From positions 1 to 64,000 of the forward strand of contig JANSLP010000086.1 in NCBI GenBank assembly GCA_029298735.1: a stretch of 64,000 nucleotides of DNA, given 5' to 3'. The notes below the pieces were generated by a model. That model was not told the origin of the DNA, searched no databases, and saw only the letters and a program-made list of their open reading frames with translations. The position numbers and the translations under genes were made by a program. Of the stretch, positions 11,701 through 22,361 are shown one piece after another. This DNA comes from Ophiostoma sp. CBS 140.51 (Eukaryota > Ascomycota > Sordariomycetes > Ophiostomatales > Ophiostomataceae). The first letter of the stretch is position 1. Each line of letters opens with the position of its first letter.

Positions 11701-13697
11701 CGTGGGGGTGGGGGTGAGGGCGAGGGTGAGGGCGAGGGTGAGGATGCGTAGCAACAAGTATTATATGTGTAAAGAAGAATGAAATAAGGCTGGTTGCAAG
11801 GCTTGCCGGTGGTGGGTGTGAATGGTCTAGATAGAACCAGTCGATGTTGGTTGAATCAGAAACAAAAGAAAGGAATGGAAGACAAAATCGCAAAAGGGAA
11901 ATAGAACAAAAGTCCTCGATGGCCCCTGTCAAGTCTTTATATTCACCTCGCGATGGGGACAGACGATGATCGTGGTAACGAAAAGGGGCGTTGACATGGA
12001 CGTGCACGCGTTGCTCAGATTCCAGTTGATAGTCGCCCCGGCTGACCGTTTCACCGTATTCGTGCGGAGGATTTACAACGTGTTGTGTATGTTGCTCCTC
12101 TTCGTCTTTAATTTTACAGACAACAAACTGCACCTCCACCCCTTCCCCTTCCCCTTCCCCTTCCCTATGATTGTCTTTGTCCCGACCAGCCATCCCAATA
12201 ATGCCCCATCGACCAAGCCAGCAAAAAAAAAAAACATAAAAAAAACAAAGCCCCGGCCTAGGGTTCTTGGGTCGCTACCCCGTGGGGAAGATCCAATGCG
12301 GTGAAGTGCCGGCAGGACGCAGGCAGGACGAGACGAGATTGGTCGGCTTTGGACACTTTGGACAATATTGGACGAGACTGGACGACAGCGAGCGCGAACT
12401 GCAGTAGACAAGAAGAATCACAACATGGTGCAGCATCGACAGTCGACCGCCAATCGGCGTCGCTCCGAATTGCATGTCAGCCCGTCCGAAGTCGTTCCGG
12501 ACAAAGGCAGGGCGATAAGCGGGGAAATCTCTCTTGCACTGGGGGATGCGGAGAACCGACTGTGGAAGCGCCGCCGTAAAAAGGGAGGATCTGCCTTACA
12601 GGTTCAGTTTGGCGTAGGTCGGCTACTGCTTCTTTCTTCTTTCTTCTTGTTCCCAGTCTGGCAAGTATGAGGCACCTACTTCCCCAACTCAACCCCAGCA
12701 ATTCCCAGAAAGTGGCACGCACTGAATGTACCTTTGACTTGTTCTTTGTATTTTGTACCTGTGCCTTTTCCGTCTACTCTGTAGTCCCATCTGTCTCCCA
12801 CATCGTCTCGTTCTCTCCTCGCACAGTTCTCGTTCTAGCAACGCTCAAGTATTGAGAGCTCCTCCATCTTAACATATATTGTTGTAGTCGAATAATTTTA
12901 TTTACAGCGATGTGCCTTTTGCCAATTATCCGAATATGCGGCGTCTTCGGGGTTCTTGTTTCTGCCGTATTGATTCACTAGAGGCGACTCTGTTTGTTGT
13001 TGTACCGATACTGGCGCGGTGTTGTTGCGGCATGGACTATCTCGTTTTGGGACCCTACAGAGGCTCAAGTGACGTTTGATTGATATTGTGGTCCATTTTG
13101 TATCAATCTGTAGTAGCTGTTGATTCTTTTGGTGACCCTTTGCCAATCCACCGAAACTGGTCCCCGTTCTCGAATTCCTCGTACAATTGCATCTGGCGAT
13201 AGCCATATGCAAATTATGTGCAGCACAACGGGTGCATAATCCGTGCGCACCGTATGCCCAAATCGAACTTCCGATATCTGCAAATCATCATCCATTGTCC
13301 ATCTGCGAAAGATTATCCGACTGCTGTCTAGTATCCGTTTCGCTGCACTTCTTTCGCAGGTCTGGTGGATTCTGGTTGACTTGCAAGTCAGACTAGCGTG
13401 GTGTGGGGAATCAAGGACATCGTTTTCCATGAGCCTCCCTCTGATCCTGAGCTGTTTGTGTAGTTTCCGTCTCACGCCCATCTGCTTGTCCGACGACGTC
13501 GCGGAAGTTGGTCCGACTGTCTGCGTCTCCTCTCTTCTGTTCCCCAATCTTTTCTGCATCTCTTTTAAGCTACAGGAAGCTCACAAGCTCTCAAGCTCTC
13601 AAGGTTCTCATTTGGTTTTACTTTGGCAACGGAACGCAACTCACTTACATGACTTATACTAATTCGCGCCAATACTATTCCCACCTCTCCCACCACC
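11701..13697. other. Intergenic, divergent promoter region
   Basis: Two kilobases between the broken transporter and the alcohol dehydrogenase, which point away from each other. It includes a (gtgagggcgagg)-like repeat at 11706-11747, a ccccttcccctt run near 12140-12166 and an A/T run near 12226-12246. A 164-codon reverse ORF at 13065-13559 has no recognisable motif and is not called. Confidence 0.5.
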
Positions 13698-14756
13698 ATG
13701 TCTATGAAGTGCTTCAAGCTCGAGCAGTGGGGCCAGCCCGGCGTCTACACCACGGCGCCCCGCCCAACCCCAGGCGTCAACGATGTCCTCGTGCGCGTTA
13801 AGGCCGTCGGTCTCTGCCTGTCGGACGTTCATATGATGCACAGCCAGCCCGGCTCGGACCCCTATGCCTCAGTGCTGGAGCCTGGGTTTATTCTGGGCCA
13901 CGAGACGGCTGGTGTCGTTGAAGAGCTCGGCGCCAACGTCACCGACTTGAAAAAGGGCGAGAGCGTCGTCGTGCACCATGTCCAGCACTGCGGCCACTGC
14001 GAATACTGCGAACGCGGGCTCGAAATGCACTGCACCTACTACAAGCGGGGCGACATTTTGGTGACGCGCGGCAGCGGCCAGGACGGCGGTCTGGCCGAGT
14101 TTGTGGTGGTGCCCCGCGACGAGCTCGTCAGTGTCGGCAACGATGATCCCGTCCGCTATGCCCCGCTGACGGACGCGGGCATCACGGCTTACTCGGCCTG
14201 CATGAAGTTTATCCCCCGCTTGCGACCCGGTGATTTCGCTGTTGTTATTGGCATCGGCGGGTTGGGTTCGTACGGCGTGCAATTCATCAAGATGATGTCG
14301 GCGGCGCGGGTGATTGCCGTCGACACGATCCCGCGGCGGCTGGAGTTTGCCCAAAAAGAGCTGGGCGCCGACTTTGTCGTGGCCGCGGGCCCCGATGCAG
14401 CCGAGAAAATCAAGGCCATTACCGAGGGTCGCGGCGTGGACGGTCTGGTGGATTTTGCGGGTGTGGACCAGACGATGCGGCTGGCAGCGGATGTGGTGCG
14501 CCCGCGCGGGTTTATTTCAGTGCCGGGCATGGGCGGCGGCAGTGTGACGCTGGGATGGAACAAGATGGCCACGACGGCCGAGTTTGCGCTGTCGCTGGGC
14601 AGTTCGCGCAAGGAGATGCGCGAGGTGTGCCAGCTGGCGCGGGAGGGCCGTCTGCGGATTGACATGGACAAGTTCAGCTGGGACCAGATTCCCGAGGCGT
14701 ACGAGAAGCTCGAAAAGGGTGAGCTGTCGGGGCGGGCGGTCATTTTGGTGGATTAA
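13698..14756 (+). CDS. Zinc-dependent alcohol/polyol dehydrogenase (MDR family)
   Basis: Intronless, 352 aa, with a good initiation context (ccaccATGt). The catalytic zinc ligands C40, H68 (in GHE) and D159 are visible, and the structural zinc loop has four cysteines at C98, C101, C104 and C112. The Rossmann motif GIGGLG is at 185-190 and D209 follows the second strand, suggesting NAD rather than NADP. Family: medium-chain dehydrogenases such as propanol-preferring alcohol dehydrogenases and polyol dehydrogenases; cytosolic. All key residues are present, so an active enzyme is expected. It lies opposite the broken MFS gene and upstream of the sugar-porter gene, which makes a sugar alcohol or small alcohol a plausible substrate, but sequence alone does not fix it. 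Confidence 0.9.
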   Translation: MSMKCFKLEQWGQPGVYTTAPRPTPGVNDVLVRVKAVGLCLSDVHMMHSQPGSDPYASVLEPGFILGHETAGVVEELGANVTDLKKGESVVVHHVQHCGHCEYCERGLEMHCTYYKRGDILVTRGSGQDGGLAEFVVVPRDELVSVGNDDPVRYAPLTDAGITAYSACMKFIPRLRPGDFAVVIGIGGLGSYGVQFIKMMSAARVIAVDTIPRRLEFAQKELGADFVVAAGPDAAEKIKAITEGRGVDGLVDFAGVDQTMRLAADVVRPRGFISVPGMGGGSVTLGWNKMATTAEFALSLGSSRKEMREVCQLAREGRLRIDMDKFSWDQIPEAYEKLEKGELSGRAVILVD

Positions 14757-15655
14757 AGAGCAAACAAAACAGGGCGCAAACGAGTGCAAACGATTGGCGT
14801 GGAGTAACGGCGTTGGAAGAGAGATCACAGTGGGACTGTATATAGGCTTGGTCAGTGTGAACACGTTGGAGCGGGAGAGAATTTGATACGTGATTATTCT
14901 ATTTGGTTAAATCAACGCTACAGGTATCAAGTTAAATCGTATGAAATCAAGAAGATCCCTTCCTTTCCTTGTTCCTTTCCTTGTTCCTTTCCTTGTTCCT
15001 TTCCTTGTTCCTTTCCTTGTTCCTTTCCTTGTTCCTTTCCTTGTTCCTTTCCTTGTTCCTTTCCTTGTTCCTTTCCTTGTTCCTTTCCTTGTTCCTTTCC
15101 TTGTTCCTTTCCTTGCCATCAGTATTGCCATGCGGCCGTCGTCGTTGCCCCTAGCACCGGTTCTGTCTTTGCAGCTGTTTTGTCGTCTGCTGGTGGAGTC
15201 GTGATGAGCGACATGGTTGACGGGCTTGATGGAATCCCGTTGCTGTCTTCGGCCACGGCCAAAGGAGCCGATGATGTCTCGGTGTCGACCTTCATTTTTG
15301 GTATCTCGGCTGCAGGAACTGCTTGTTGATGGTCGATGTTGTCTGTGATGATTCTGATGTCGATGGTGGCTGGTTGTGATGATGGTGGTGATGGCGATGA
15401 TGGTTCTTGATGTTCGTTTCGTTGCTTTCAGTGATACAGATGTGACTTGGACAAAACAAAACCGGCAACAGCTAAGTCATCAAGTGCAATCCAATTATCA
15501 CTTATTACAGTTGTATCACGGGGTGCATAAGGTGCATATGGTGCATGAAATAGTAGAACAGCCACGAAGTTTGATATTTGTTGTCCGAAAGTAAACTAGG
15601 AAGCAGGAAAAAATGGCTGCTGGCTAAATAAAAGCCACGGGCAGTGCCAATATTG
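14757..15655. other. Intergenic between converging dehydrogenase and transporter genes
   Basis: Shared 3' flank of two converging genes. It contains the 12-bp minisatellite (separate entry) and short GATGGT-rich sequence near 15360-15410. No gene is supported. Confidence 0.55.
14960..15115. repeat. 12-bp minisatellite, unit cctttccttgtt
   Basis: Twelve to thirteen nearly perfect copies of a pyrimidine-only 12-mer. All frames stay open through it (repeated VPFL on one strand, KGTR on the other), which creates false ORFs. It is located in the 3' intergenic space, so protein coding is unlikely. Confidence 0.95.
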
Positions 15656-17320
15656 TTATGCCTGCGTCTTTTCGGCAGTCTCTACATTCTCGACCTGCTC
15701 GGCACGCTCCGGCAGCTTCAACCCCGTGCCGTCGACAAACCGTGACTCATCCAGGTCTGTTTGGAAGACCATGACATCGGCTGTGTCGCCAAACAGGGCC
15801 GCAATCTCTTCCAGAGGCTTGCCCAGGGTGTTGGGGAACCAGACTAGACTCGCCACACCGCCAATGGCTGCCTGCACGATGAAGAAAACGTAGTACTTCC
15901 AGCCAATATTGGCAAACGCCGTGGGCGCAGCGGCGCTCCAGGTGAGGTTGGACAAGCACATGGCGGTGATGCCAATGGTAAAGCCCTGGGCGCGGACTTG
16001 GGACGGCCAGATCTCGCCAATGTAGAAAAACATGGGTCCGTCCAGGAACATGACATAAAAGAAGACATAGACATAGGTCATGGCGACAGCGGCGGCAAGG
16101 CCGGCCTTGTTGTCAGTACCCAAGAAGTTCTTTTGGACGGCGGCCTCGACAATCAGGGTGGCCATGCACAAAAAGAACCCGCTAGCAAAGACGTAGGTGC
16201 GACTGACTTTGTCGACAAACAGCATGCAGACAAAAGGGGTGACCATGACGACGGAGACCCAGCCGGCCAAGAACAGCAGAGTGTCGAGCGTGCCGTAGCC
16301 CATTTGTGCATAAATGGCCGTGCCGTAGTCTACAGGAAGTTAGCAAGAATATGATTTGTTAGTATGAGTTTGCATGGGGCAACGTACTGTTGATAACCAA
16401 AACACCCGACCCGACCATGCACCATGTCAGGCAAATGGTGATGAGTGCCCGCTTTCGCATGGTCGGGTGCTTGAAAATTTGCCAGTAGGACATGGTCCGC
16501 TCCTTGTCAAATTCGATTTGCTGCTGGATCTGGTAGCACTCCATCTCGGCGAAATGGTCCGTCTCGTGGCCCGAGCGAGCGTGCAGCTCTTTGAGGATGG
16601 CCAGCGCTTCTTCGTTGCGGCCCTTGGAGACGAGGTACCGCGGCGACTCGGGCAGCCAGTAGATGCCCGCCAGCAACAAAGCCGGGAAGAGCATCTGCAA
16701 CCCCGTGGGACCGCGCCACTGGCTGTTGCCCTTGACAAAGTAGAAGCCGACGCCCAAGTACGACGCCAGCACGTAGCCCATACCAATGTTGAAGGCGATA
16801 ATGTTGCCGAGCACGCCGCGGTGCGAAGGGGGTGTGATTTCCGTCACCCACGTGGGGATGGTGCACAAGAACTGGTAGGATCTTTTTCGTATTAGAGGAT
16901 TAATTTGAATTGTTCGGGGCGGAGAGGGACTCACGACCACCCGCAAAAAAAGCGAAAGACAATGTAGACGGCGACGTTGCTAGTGCCCGTGCAGACGGCG
17001 GCGGCAATAATCATCACCACGGCGGCAAAGGCGGCCGACACTTTGCGGCCGTAGCGGTCGGCCAGCAAACCGTGCGAGATGGCACCAAAGATGCCGCCGG
17101 CAAAAAACACGGCCAAGATGGCCGACGTCAGTGCTTCAGCATGAGGTCCACTGTCGAGGCCCATGGTGTGCAAGAACGACGGCTGGCCTAATGTCGAGCC
17201 AATGACACTGTTGCAAAAGCCAAAGGAAGCTGACCCAAAACAAATGAAAAAGATGATGAAAACAAGTCGGCTGCCAAAGTGCCGGCGCTCCTTTTTGGGG
17301 GTCGCCTCGTGGTCGGCCAT
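15656..17320 (-). CDS. MFS sugar transporter (sugar porter family)
   Basis: Three exons: 17320-16935, 16881-16388 and 16329-15656; 517 aa. Introns of 53 and 58 bp have gtgagt and gtacgt donors, and the joints restore FCGWSSYQFL and LVINNYGTAIYAQ. Family signatures seen: D-R-Y-G-R-K in loop 2-3 (exon 1), PESPRYLV in the middle loop (exon 2) and the expected twelve hydrophobic helices. It belongs to the group of fungal hexose/lactose-permease-like proton symporters in the plasma membrane. The C-terminal tail is charged and cytosolic. The start at 17320 is just before a short hydrophilic N-terminus and TM1. It is divergent from the SDR gene at 18210 with 890 bp between them, so a shared promoter is possible. 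Substrate not determinable here. Confidence 0.88.
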
Positions 17321-18209
17321 GATGGTGGGCTGGGAGTTGGAAATACTTGGGAAAAGAGTAAGGATGCGGAAGAAACAATGAGGTGAGAAAGACTGCTGGT
17401 TGTGAGGTTCCAGATCAATGTCAGTCTCAATATTACCAAGTGGCAAGGGGGACGTTTATGTAGTTTTCTCACGGTCGACAAGCAGTGAATCCGACAATCT
17501 AGCATGCAACTGTATCAATAATGACTCGTTTGGTGAGGCCGGACGTGGCCGTTTCCTGTTTTCTTACTCGTATCGGCAGTGGCCGCGGATATCACTGCAA
17601 ATATATTTCCTCCCCTTGGTATCCCGTCTCCGTATGCCGGTAGGATTCATTCCCCAGACTTTCTCCATACTCATAATCCTAGTAGTCTCCACCCCCTCCA
17701 TCTTCCCCAGAAATCCACCGCGTGCCCCAGGTTCTGCGGTTGGAGGGCGGATGCCTTCTGGCCAGATGGCTGGGCAAGTATCTGGGCAATACCTGGGCAG
17801 GATACGACAAAAACAGAAGCTAGCGTGTATTTTCTGTGTAAGTCGGTGACGGCCGACCTGTTTTGTTGGTGTGTTTTCGGGGGTCGGCCGGCACTAGTCC
17901 GACACTATGCCTCCTGCATGCGCGGGGAAGAAGACTGCCGGTATCCACCGATGTTGATTCCGCGGTAATGGGTTTCCTAAATAGGTAATGTGGCCAAGAC
18001 ATATCCCAGGCATGAGAACGTGGACAGCATCTTGACAATTGATGCATCGGTAAAAACCGAGCATCACCATCGATAGACAACACAATATAAATTACTCCTT
18101 ACTGCCTCTTGGGGAAGAGGCTATTCTTATTTCAGAAAAGACCAAGTCAATATCAAAACGAGACCGTGCGTCGTCTGACAAATTATCCCAACCTCACCAA
18201 CGTATCAAA
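17321..18209. other. Bidirectional promoter region, sugar transporter / SDR
   Basis: Separates two divergent genes. Apart from a TATA-like element near the SDR start no motif stands out. The short ORFs inside have no support. Confidence 0.5.
18086..18090 (+). promoter_or_regulatory. TATA-like element, upstream of five-exon SDR
   Basis: TATAA within cacaatataaatt, about 120 bp before the start codon at 18210, a sensible spacing for a short leader. Confidence 0.4.
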
Positions 18210-19298
18210 ATGGCATCGACAAAGCCTGTGGCGCTCATCACTGGTGCATCGGTTCGTTTCGCCTCCATATCATTACAACACATTCTGGAGAATACTAACA
18301 TCTGTAGTCCGGTATGGGCGCTGGGTTCACACGGGACCTTGTCCAAAAGGGATGGAACGTGGCCATGGTCGACCTAAAGGCCAGCCCTGATGTGCAAGCA
18401 GACGTGGGCGATGCAGCCACCTTTTACACGGGCGACGTGTCCGACTACGACAGCCAAGCAAAGTGTTTCCAGGCGGCGTGGGATACGTACGGCCGGCTGG
18501 ACCTCGTCTGTCTCAACGCCGGCATCATTGATAGGAGGTAAACCCACGTTGGTATCATTATCTGTTACAAAGGTGTCACCGCTGACTTGCAGCCCCCTTT
18601 ACATTTTGCAGCACAGAAACTCGTCCGACATCCCACCTGCGCCCGACCTCAAGTGCACCGACGTCAACGTCAAGGGCGTTTACTACGGCACCCAGCTGGC
18701 CATCCACTTTATGCGCAAGAACGTCGTACCGGGTGGCAGTATTGTCGTCACGGCCAGTGCTTCCAGTCTGTATCCACATGAGTGCTACCCCGAGTACAGC
18801 GGCAGCAAGGCCGCCGTCTGGAACTTTGTGCGGGCCTCGGCGCGGGTTCTCAGGATTGTGGGTGCAACAATGCCCTCTTCCTCTTCCTCTTCCTCTTCCT
18901 CTCATGGCACCCTTGACTAACCACTGTCGTTTGCAGAAAGACAACATCCGCATCAACTGCATCCGGCCGGGCTTTGTGCCGACCTCACTCGCCCCGCCGG
19001 ACATGATCAAGGCGGCGGAGGACATGTGCGTACACCCAGTAACATGTTGATGTATGTGCGTTGGCGCTAACGATGTAGCATCACTCCCCTTGAGACGATT
19101 GTCAAGGCCCTCAACAAGATTCTGGACGACAAGACTTTGAGTGGCGCCGCCTTGGAGTGCTCCATGGACAAGATCTTGTTGACACCCGAGCCCGAGTTTC
19201 TGAACGGCGAGGCCTCGGCCAGAGCCAGTTTCTTGTGGGAGCCTGGCTTTGTGGCCATGCACGGCGAAGCGTCCCAGCTGCCCGAGGCGGCGCCATAA
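18210..19298 (+). CDS. Short-chain dehydrogenase/reductase, five exons
   Basis: Exons 18210-18251, 18308-18537, 18593-18857, 18937-19025 and 19079-19298; 281 aa. Introns are 53-79 bp with gttcgt, gtaaac, gtgggt and gtgcgt donors, and every joint preserves frame. Motifs: TGASSGMG (11-18) for the dinucleotide, D36 after the second strand (NAD preference), LNAG (83-86), catalytic S146, Y159 and K163 (YSGSK), and NCIRPGFV (186-193). The arrangement is like fungal relatives of 15-hydroxyprostaglandin dehydrogenase, which oxidise assorted alcohols. The first intron splits the nucleotide motif between TGAS and SGMG. The third intron contains a cctctt hexamer repeat. It is probably part of the same metabolic neighbourhood; substrate unknown. 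Confidence 0.88.
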
Positions 19299-20095
19299 GC
19301 ATCGTCTGTAAGTCCATGTCCAGGCACAGGCGGTCCAGCGCCAGAGCAGCTTCGGCGGCCACGCTGTTCATATGTTTCTGGTTGCTGTCGCTGTTGACGA
19401 CGGTGCTACTCCTGATCCCTGCCCCCTCTCCACTCTCCACTCTCCAATGGCCTGCCCCGGAGCATCCAACATGCGTCGTACAAAACTCGATGAACGGAGC
19501 AACAAAATTCGAAAGCAGAAGGGGAAGGTGAAAACATCAAAGGCGCATTGGGGGCTCTGAGCTGTGAGCTGCACGCTTTCGCTCTTTTGTATCGCAAGTC
19601 TCAAGTCGCAAGTGATGCGCAATACGAATACGTTTGTCAAAAGACGGCGACGCTGTGCCTTGTAGTCTGTACTCGGATTCGGCATGGTCTACTCGAATCA
19701 CGGCAGACAAAAATAAACCGGGTTGGCAGACACAGAAATAAATGACAGGTTCACCAACATCTCGCCAACATGTTGATGCCACACCTCCATCAACAGTCCC
19801 AATCCATGGATTGGCATACCTTGCCTCCGCCAAGTTCTTTGTATAACTGTTTTTTTTATCCAACCTTTGTAGAATGCTGAATGAAATACATAACAAGGAT
19901 GTGTGGTCCTCTTTATGATTTTATGCTTGTGTTGTAAGGGATGCGAAATCAAAAGTGAAAAGGCAAAAAACCAACATTGCCGACAGACACTCTCGCGAGT
20001 TTTCGCCTTCAAGTTGACATTTACACAAAACAGAAAACAGGACACAAACCGATATCGGCCCGAACATCAACATTTACGACCAAAAATGACTGGAC
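19299..20095. other. Intergenic, no feature seen
   Basis: About 800 bp after the SDR gene. Short ORFs on both strands have no recognisable motif and mixed composition. Nothing else noted. Confidence 0.5.
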
Positions 20096-20801
20096 GACGA
20101 AACTGTGGGCGTGGCGGGCGCCATAATAATAAAGGGCAAGGTGCAGGCAACCGCGGTGGAGGAGGCCAGCCTGCTACAGCTCCCGCGCCAGCTCCGGCCC
20201 CGGATCCAGTCCACAACGCCGACGATCAAACGCCTGCTGCCCCTACAATCGAGATACCCACGTCCAACATCCCGTACGACTTCTCAGGGTTTCCGACGCC
20301 CAACGCCGCCGACGGGGCCTTTCCCGGGTACGATGATGATCATGACATCCCACCGGTGCCTGTCGACCGCGAGTTCCGCTACACCGGATCCATCCCCTGT
20401 GGTGGGACCCGAAAGACGAGCACGCCCCAGGGGATACGGGCCCCAACATTTTTAGTATGCGTGGGCGGGTCTTGACCTGACTGCTGGTGGCGGGGCCCGG
20501 CATCTACAATGTGCGGTACGAGCCCATGTACTGCCGCATGTGGTACCACCCGTTTCAACAGGAAACGTCCCGGTTCGTGTACCACAGCGAAGTCGAGCGC
20601 GCCATAAAAGATGACGAGGCGTTGGTGGAGAACCAAGCACAGTCGGTGACGGCCAGGCAGCGGCTTACCACGTCGGACCGCAGTGTTGCTACGTTGCGGC
20701 GGCAACATGGTGTCGTGATGATGCGTGCCCTTGCCTGCCGGCGGCGCCGCTCAACGCACTGTGGCTCGGCTTGCTATAGGCGATCCTTCCATAGTTCCTA
20801 G
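20096..20801 (+). pseudogene. Disrupted hypothetical ORF
   Basis: An open frame starts at 20096 (MTGRRNCGRGGRH, then a Pro/Ala-rich stretch and DFSGFPTPNAADG). Near the CCCC run at 20396-20399 the protein-like reading moves to another frame (LWWDPKDEHAPGD, then GPNIFSMRGRV). That frame meets a TGA at about 20478, then continues as PGIYNVRYEPMYCRMWYHPF and a charged helix-like stretch to about 20690. The pieces look like one former gene with a frameshift and a nonsense codon, but no family is recognised. An unusual intron cannot be excluded: none with a proper AG acceptor was found between the pieces. Confidence 0.4.
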
Positions 20802-21032
20802 AAACGCAAACTACGTGCGCGACGGCAGCAATAAGTGGCGGTCGTGAGAGTTTTTTTGGTTTTTGGTTTTTTTTAGTTTTCTGTACAATTTTCTGATTTG
20901 TCCTTCTTCGTGTTATGTTCTTTTAAACTTTGCGTTCTTGTTTGATCGGGTCTGGTGAATTTCACTTGTTTATTTACCTTCAACTGCAATACTATGTACA
21001 CTCTCTCTGATAAGAACTCCCACGCACTCTAC
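20802..21032. other. Intergenic, T-rich
   Basis: Contains a T-rich stretch (20850-20882) resembling polyadenylation-region composition. No gene seen. Confidence 0.4.
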
Positions 21033-21527
21033 TCAGTTCCCAAACACACCCTCCTTGTCCTCATTCTGTGCCCAAATCTTCTTGAGGTTCATCGTCTTAA
21101 TCAGCCACCCGCCCACAGCCTCGGGCGCGTCTGTTCGTGCAAAAGTAAACGTGTAGTGTCCACCAAAGGCATGGTGCTCCCGCGGCTTGCTCGTATCCAT
21201 TGTGGCAGCGAACCACAAGTAGCACGTGCCACGCGCCGTCTGGCCGTCGTTTCCGAGCGTGAACTCCATGTTGGTCATGGAATGCTGCAGGCCGCCAAAC
21301 CGGTCCTCGACACTGGCGGCTTTCTGGATGGCATCACGGCCCCGGGTCACGCCCCAGTTCTCAAAACACATGCTGCCATCCTCAAAAAAGGTCTCGGCGT
21401 AGGCGCGCCACTGGTGGTCGTCGGCGACCTTGCAGTAGCGGTTAAGCAGGGACGCCAAAGCTTCCTTGTCCTCGAGGCGCTGGAGACGGCGCTGGAGGTC
21501 GGCAATAATGGCAGCAGTGTCGGCCAT
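21033..21527 (-). CDS. SnoaL-like / NTF2-fold small protein
   Basis: Intronless, 164 aa. The N-terminal helix IIADLQRRLQRLEDKEAL followed by LLNRYCKVADDHQW and YAETFFEDGSMCFENWG is typical of SnoaL-like domains (cone-shaped NTF2 fold), as is the later HSMTNMEFTLGNDGQTARGTCYLWF strand pattern described here in pieces: HSMTN, then TARGTCYLWF. Such proteins act as small cyclases, isomerases, dehydratases or ring-hydroxylating accessory proteins, often in natural-product or aromatic pathways. The start at 21527 was chosen because upstream residues are leader-like (serine/threonine and hydrophobic, outside the domain). It lies between a disrupted ORF and a P450 gene. Reaction unknown. Confidence 0.8.
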   Translation of the reverse strand: MADTAAIIADLQRRLQRLEDKEALASLLNRYCKVADDHQWRAYAETFFEDGSMCFENWGVTRGRDAIQKAASVEDRFGGLQHSMTNMEFTLGNDGQTARGTCYLWFAATMDTSKPREHHAFGGHYTFTFARTDAPEAVGGWLIKTMNLKKIWAQNEDKEGVFGN

Positions 21528-22361
21528 TTTGATCGAGTAATCGAGTGAACGAACGAAGCGAGTGAGCGAGAGTGTGAGCGAGAGTGGGAGGATGTGGAAG
21601 AATTTGATGTAGTCAAGAGTAAAGTTGTTAATAGTCAGATTGATTGTGTGATTATCTACCAATTTAAATCACTGCTGAAATGATGTTATTTGATTTCAAT
21701 ATAAGTGCAAATGTAAGTACAAATGTACGTGCAAGTGGAGTGACGTGGATATCGTAGATAGACCGACCACAGACCTGGCTATGCACCTTCCTTCTCGTGG
21801 AGAGACCGATGTAGTCCCAGGTCCAGTTGCACGTTTCTTTTCTTTCTTCGTGTCTTCTCACTAACACTGATCGGCATTCTCCGGTTCAGACTAAGACCCA
21901 AGACAGCGAAGACGACCAAGACAAGGCCAACTTTCCCCTCACGACACCAACAGCCGGACAGTACCACGACTGCGGAGGCGGGGAAGGCTAATTGGTAAGG
22001 AGTGATGTCCGGTCGGAGGAGCTTCGGACCATTTACAGAGAGTTTAAAGGAAACAGAAAAATGACAGAAAACAAGACGGACTGCAGACCGACAGCAGATG
22101 GACGAGACGGACTACAACGCTAATGTGGCCTTGCATTCAGGGACAGTCACCTGCCGCTTGCTGGCCAGGATTGTTATCCTCTCGGGTACGGGAATAGATC
22201 ACATTTACTTGTGGGCACAACAGAATAACAACAGAGGGGTGTTAATTCAAGCTCAATATCCAGTATAATCAAGTTTAACTTGTGTCAACATGATAACATT
22301 ATACAGACATCTAAACACACATAACAGTCTCTTCTCTACGCAGACACTCCTTGCCTCACGC
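21528..22361. other. Intergenic, promoter of SnoaL-like gene
   Basis: Begins with a short repeat rich in gcgag/gaacgaa near 21541-21585, then ordinary sequence to the P450 3' end. No gene seen. Confidence 0.5.

Noticed and set aside
13065..13559. 164-codon reverse ORF upstream of the alcohol dehydrogenase
   Set aside because: No motif and no splice-linked partner. It remains possible as a lineage-specific protein, but the evidence is insufficient.
14941..15204. VPFL repeat ORF
   Set aside because: Produced by the 12-bp minisatellite, which is open in every frame.
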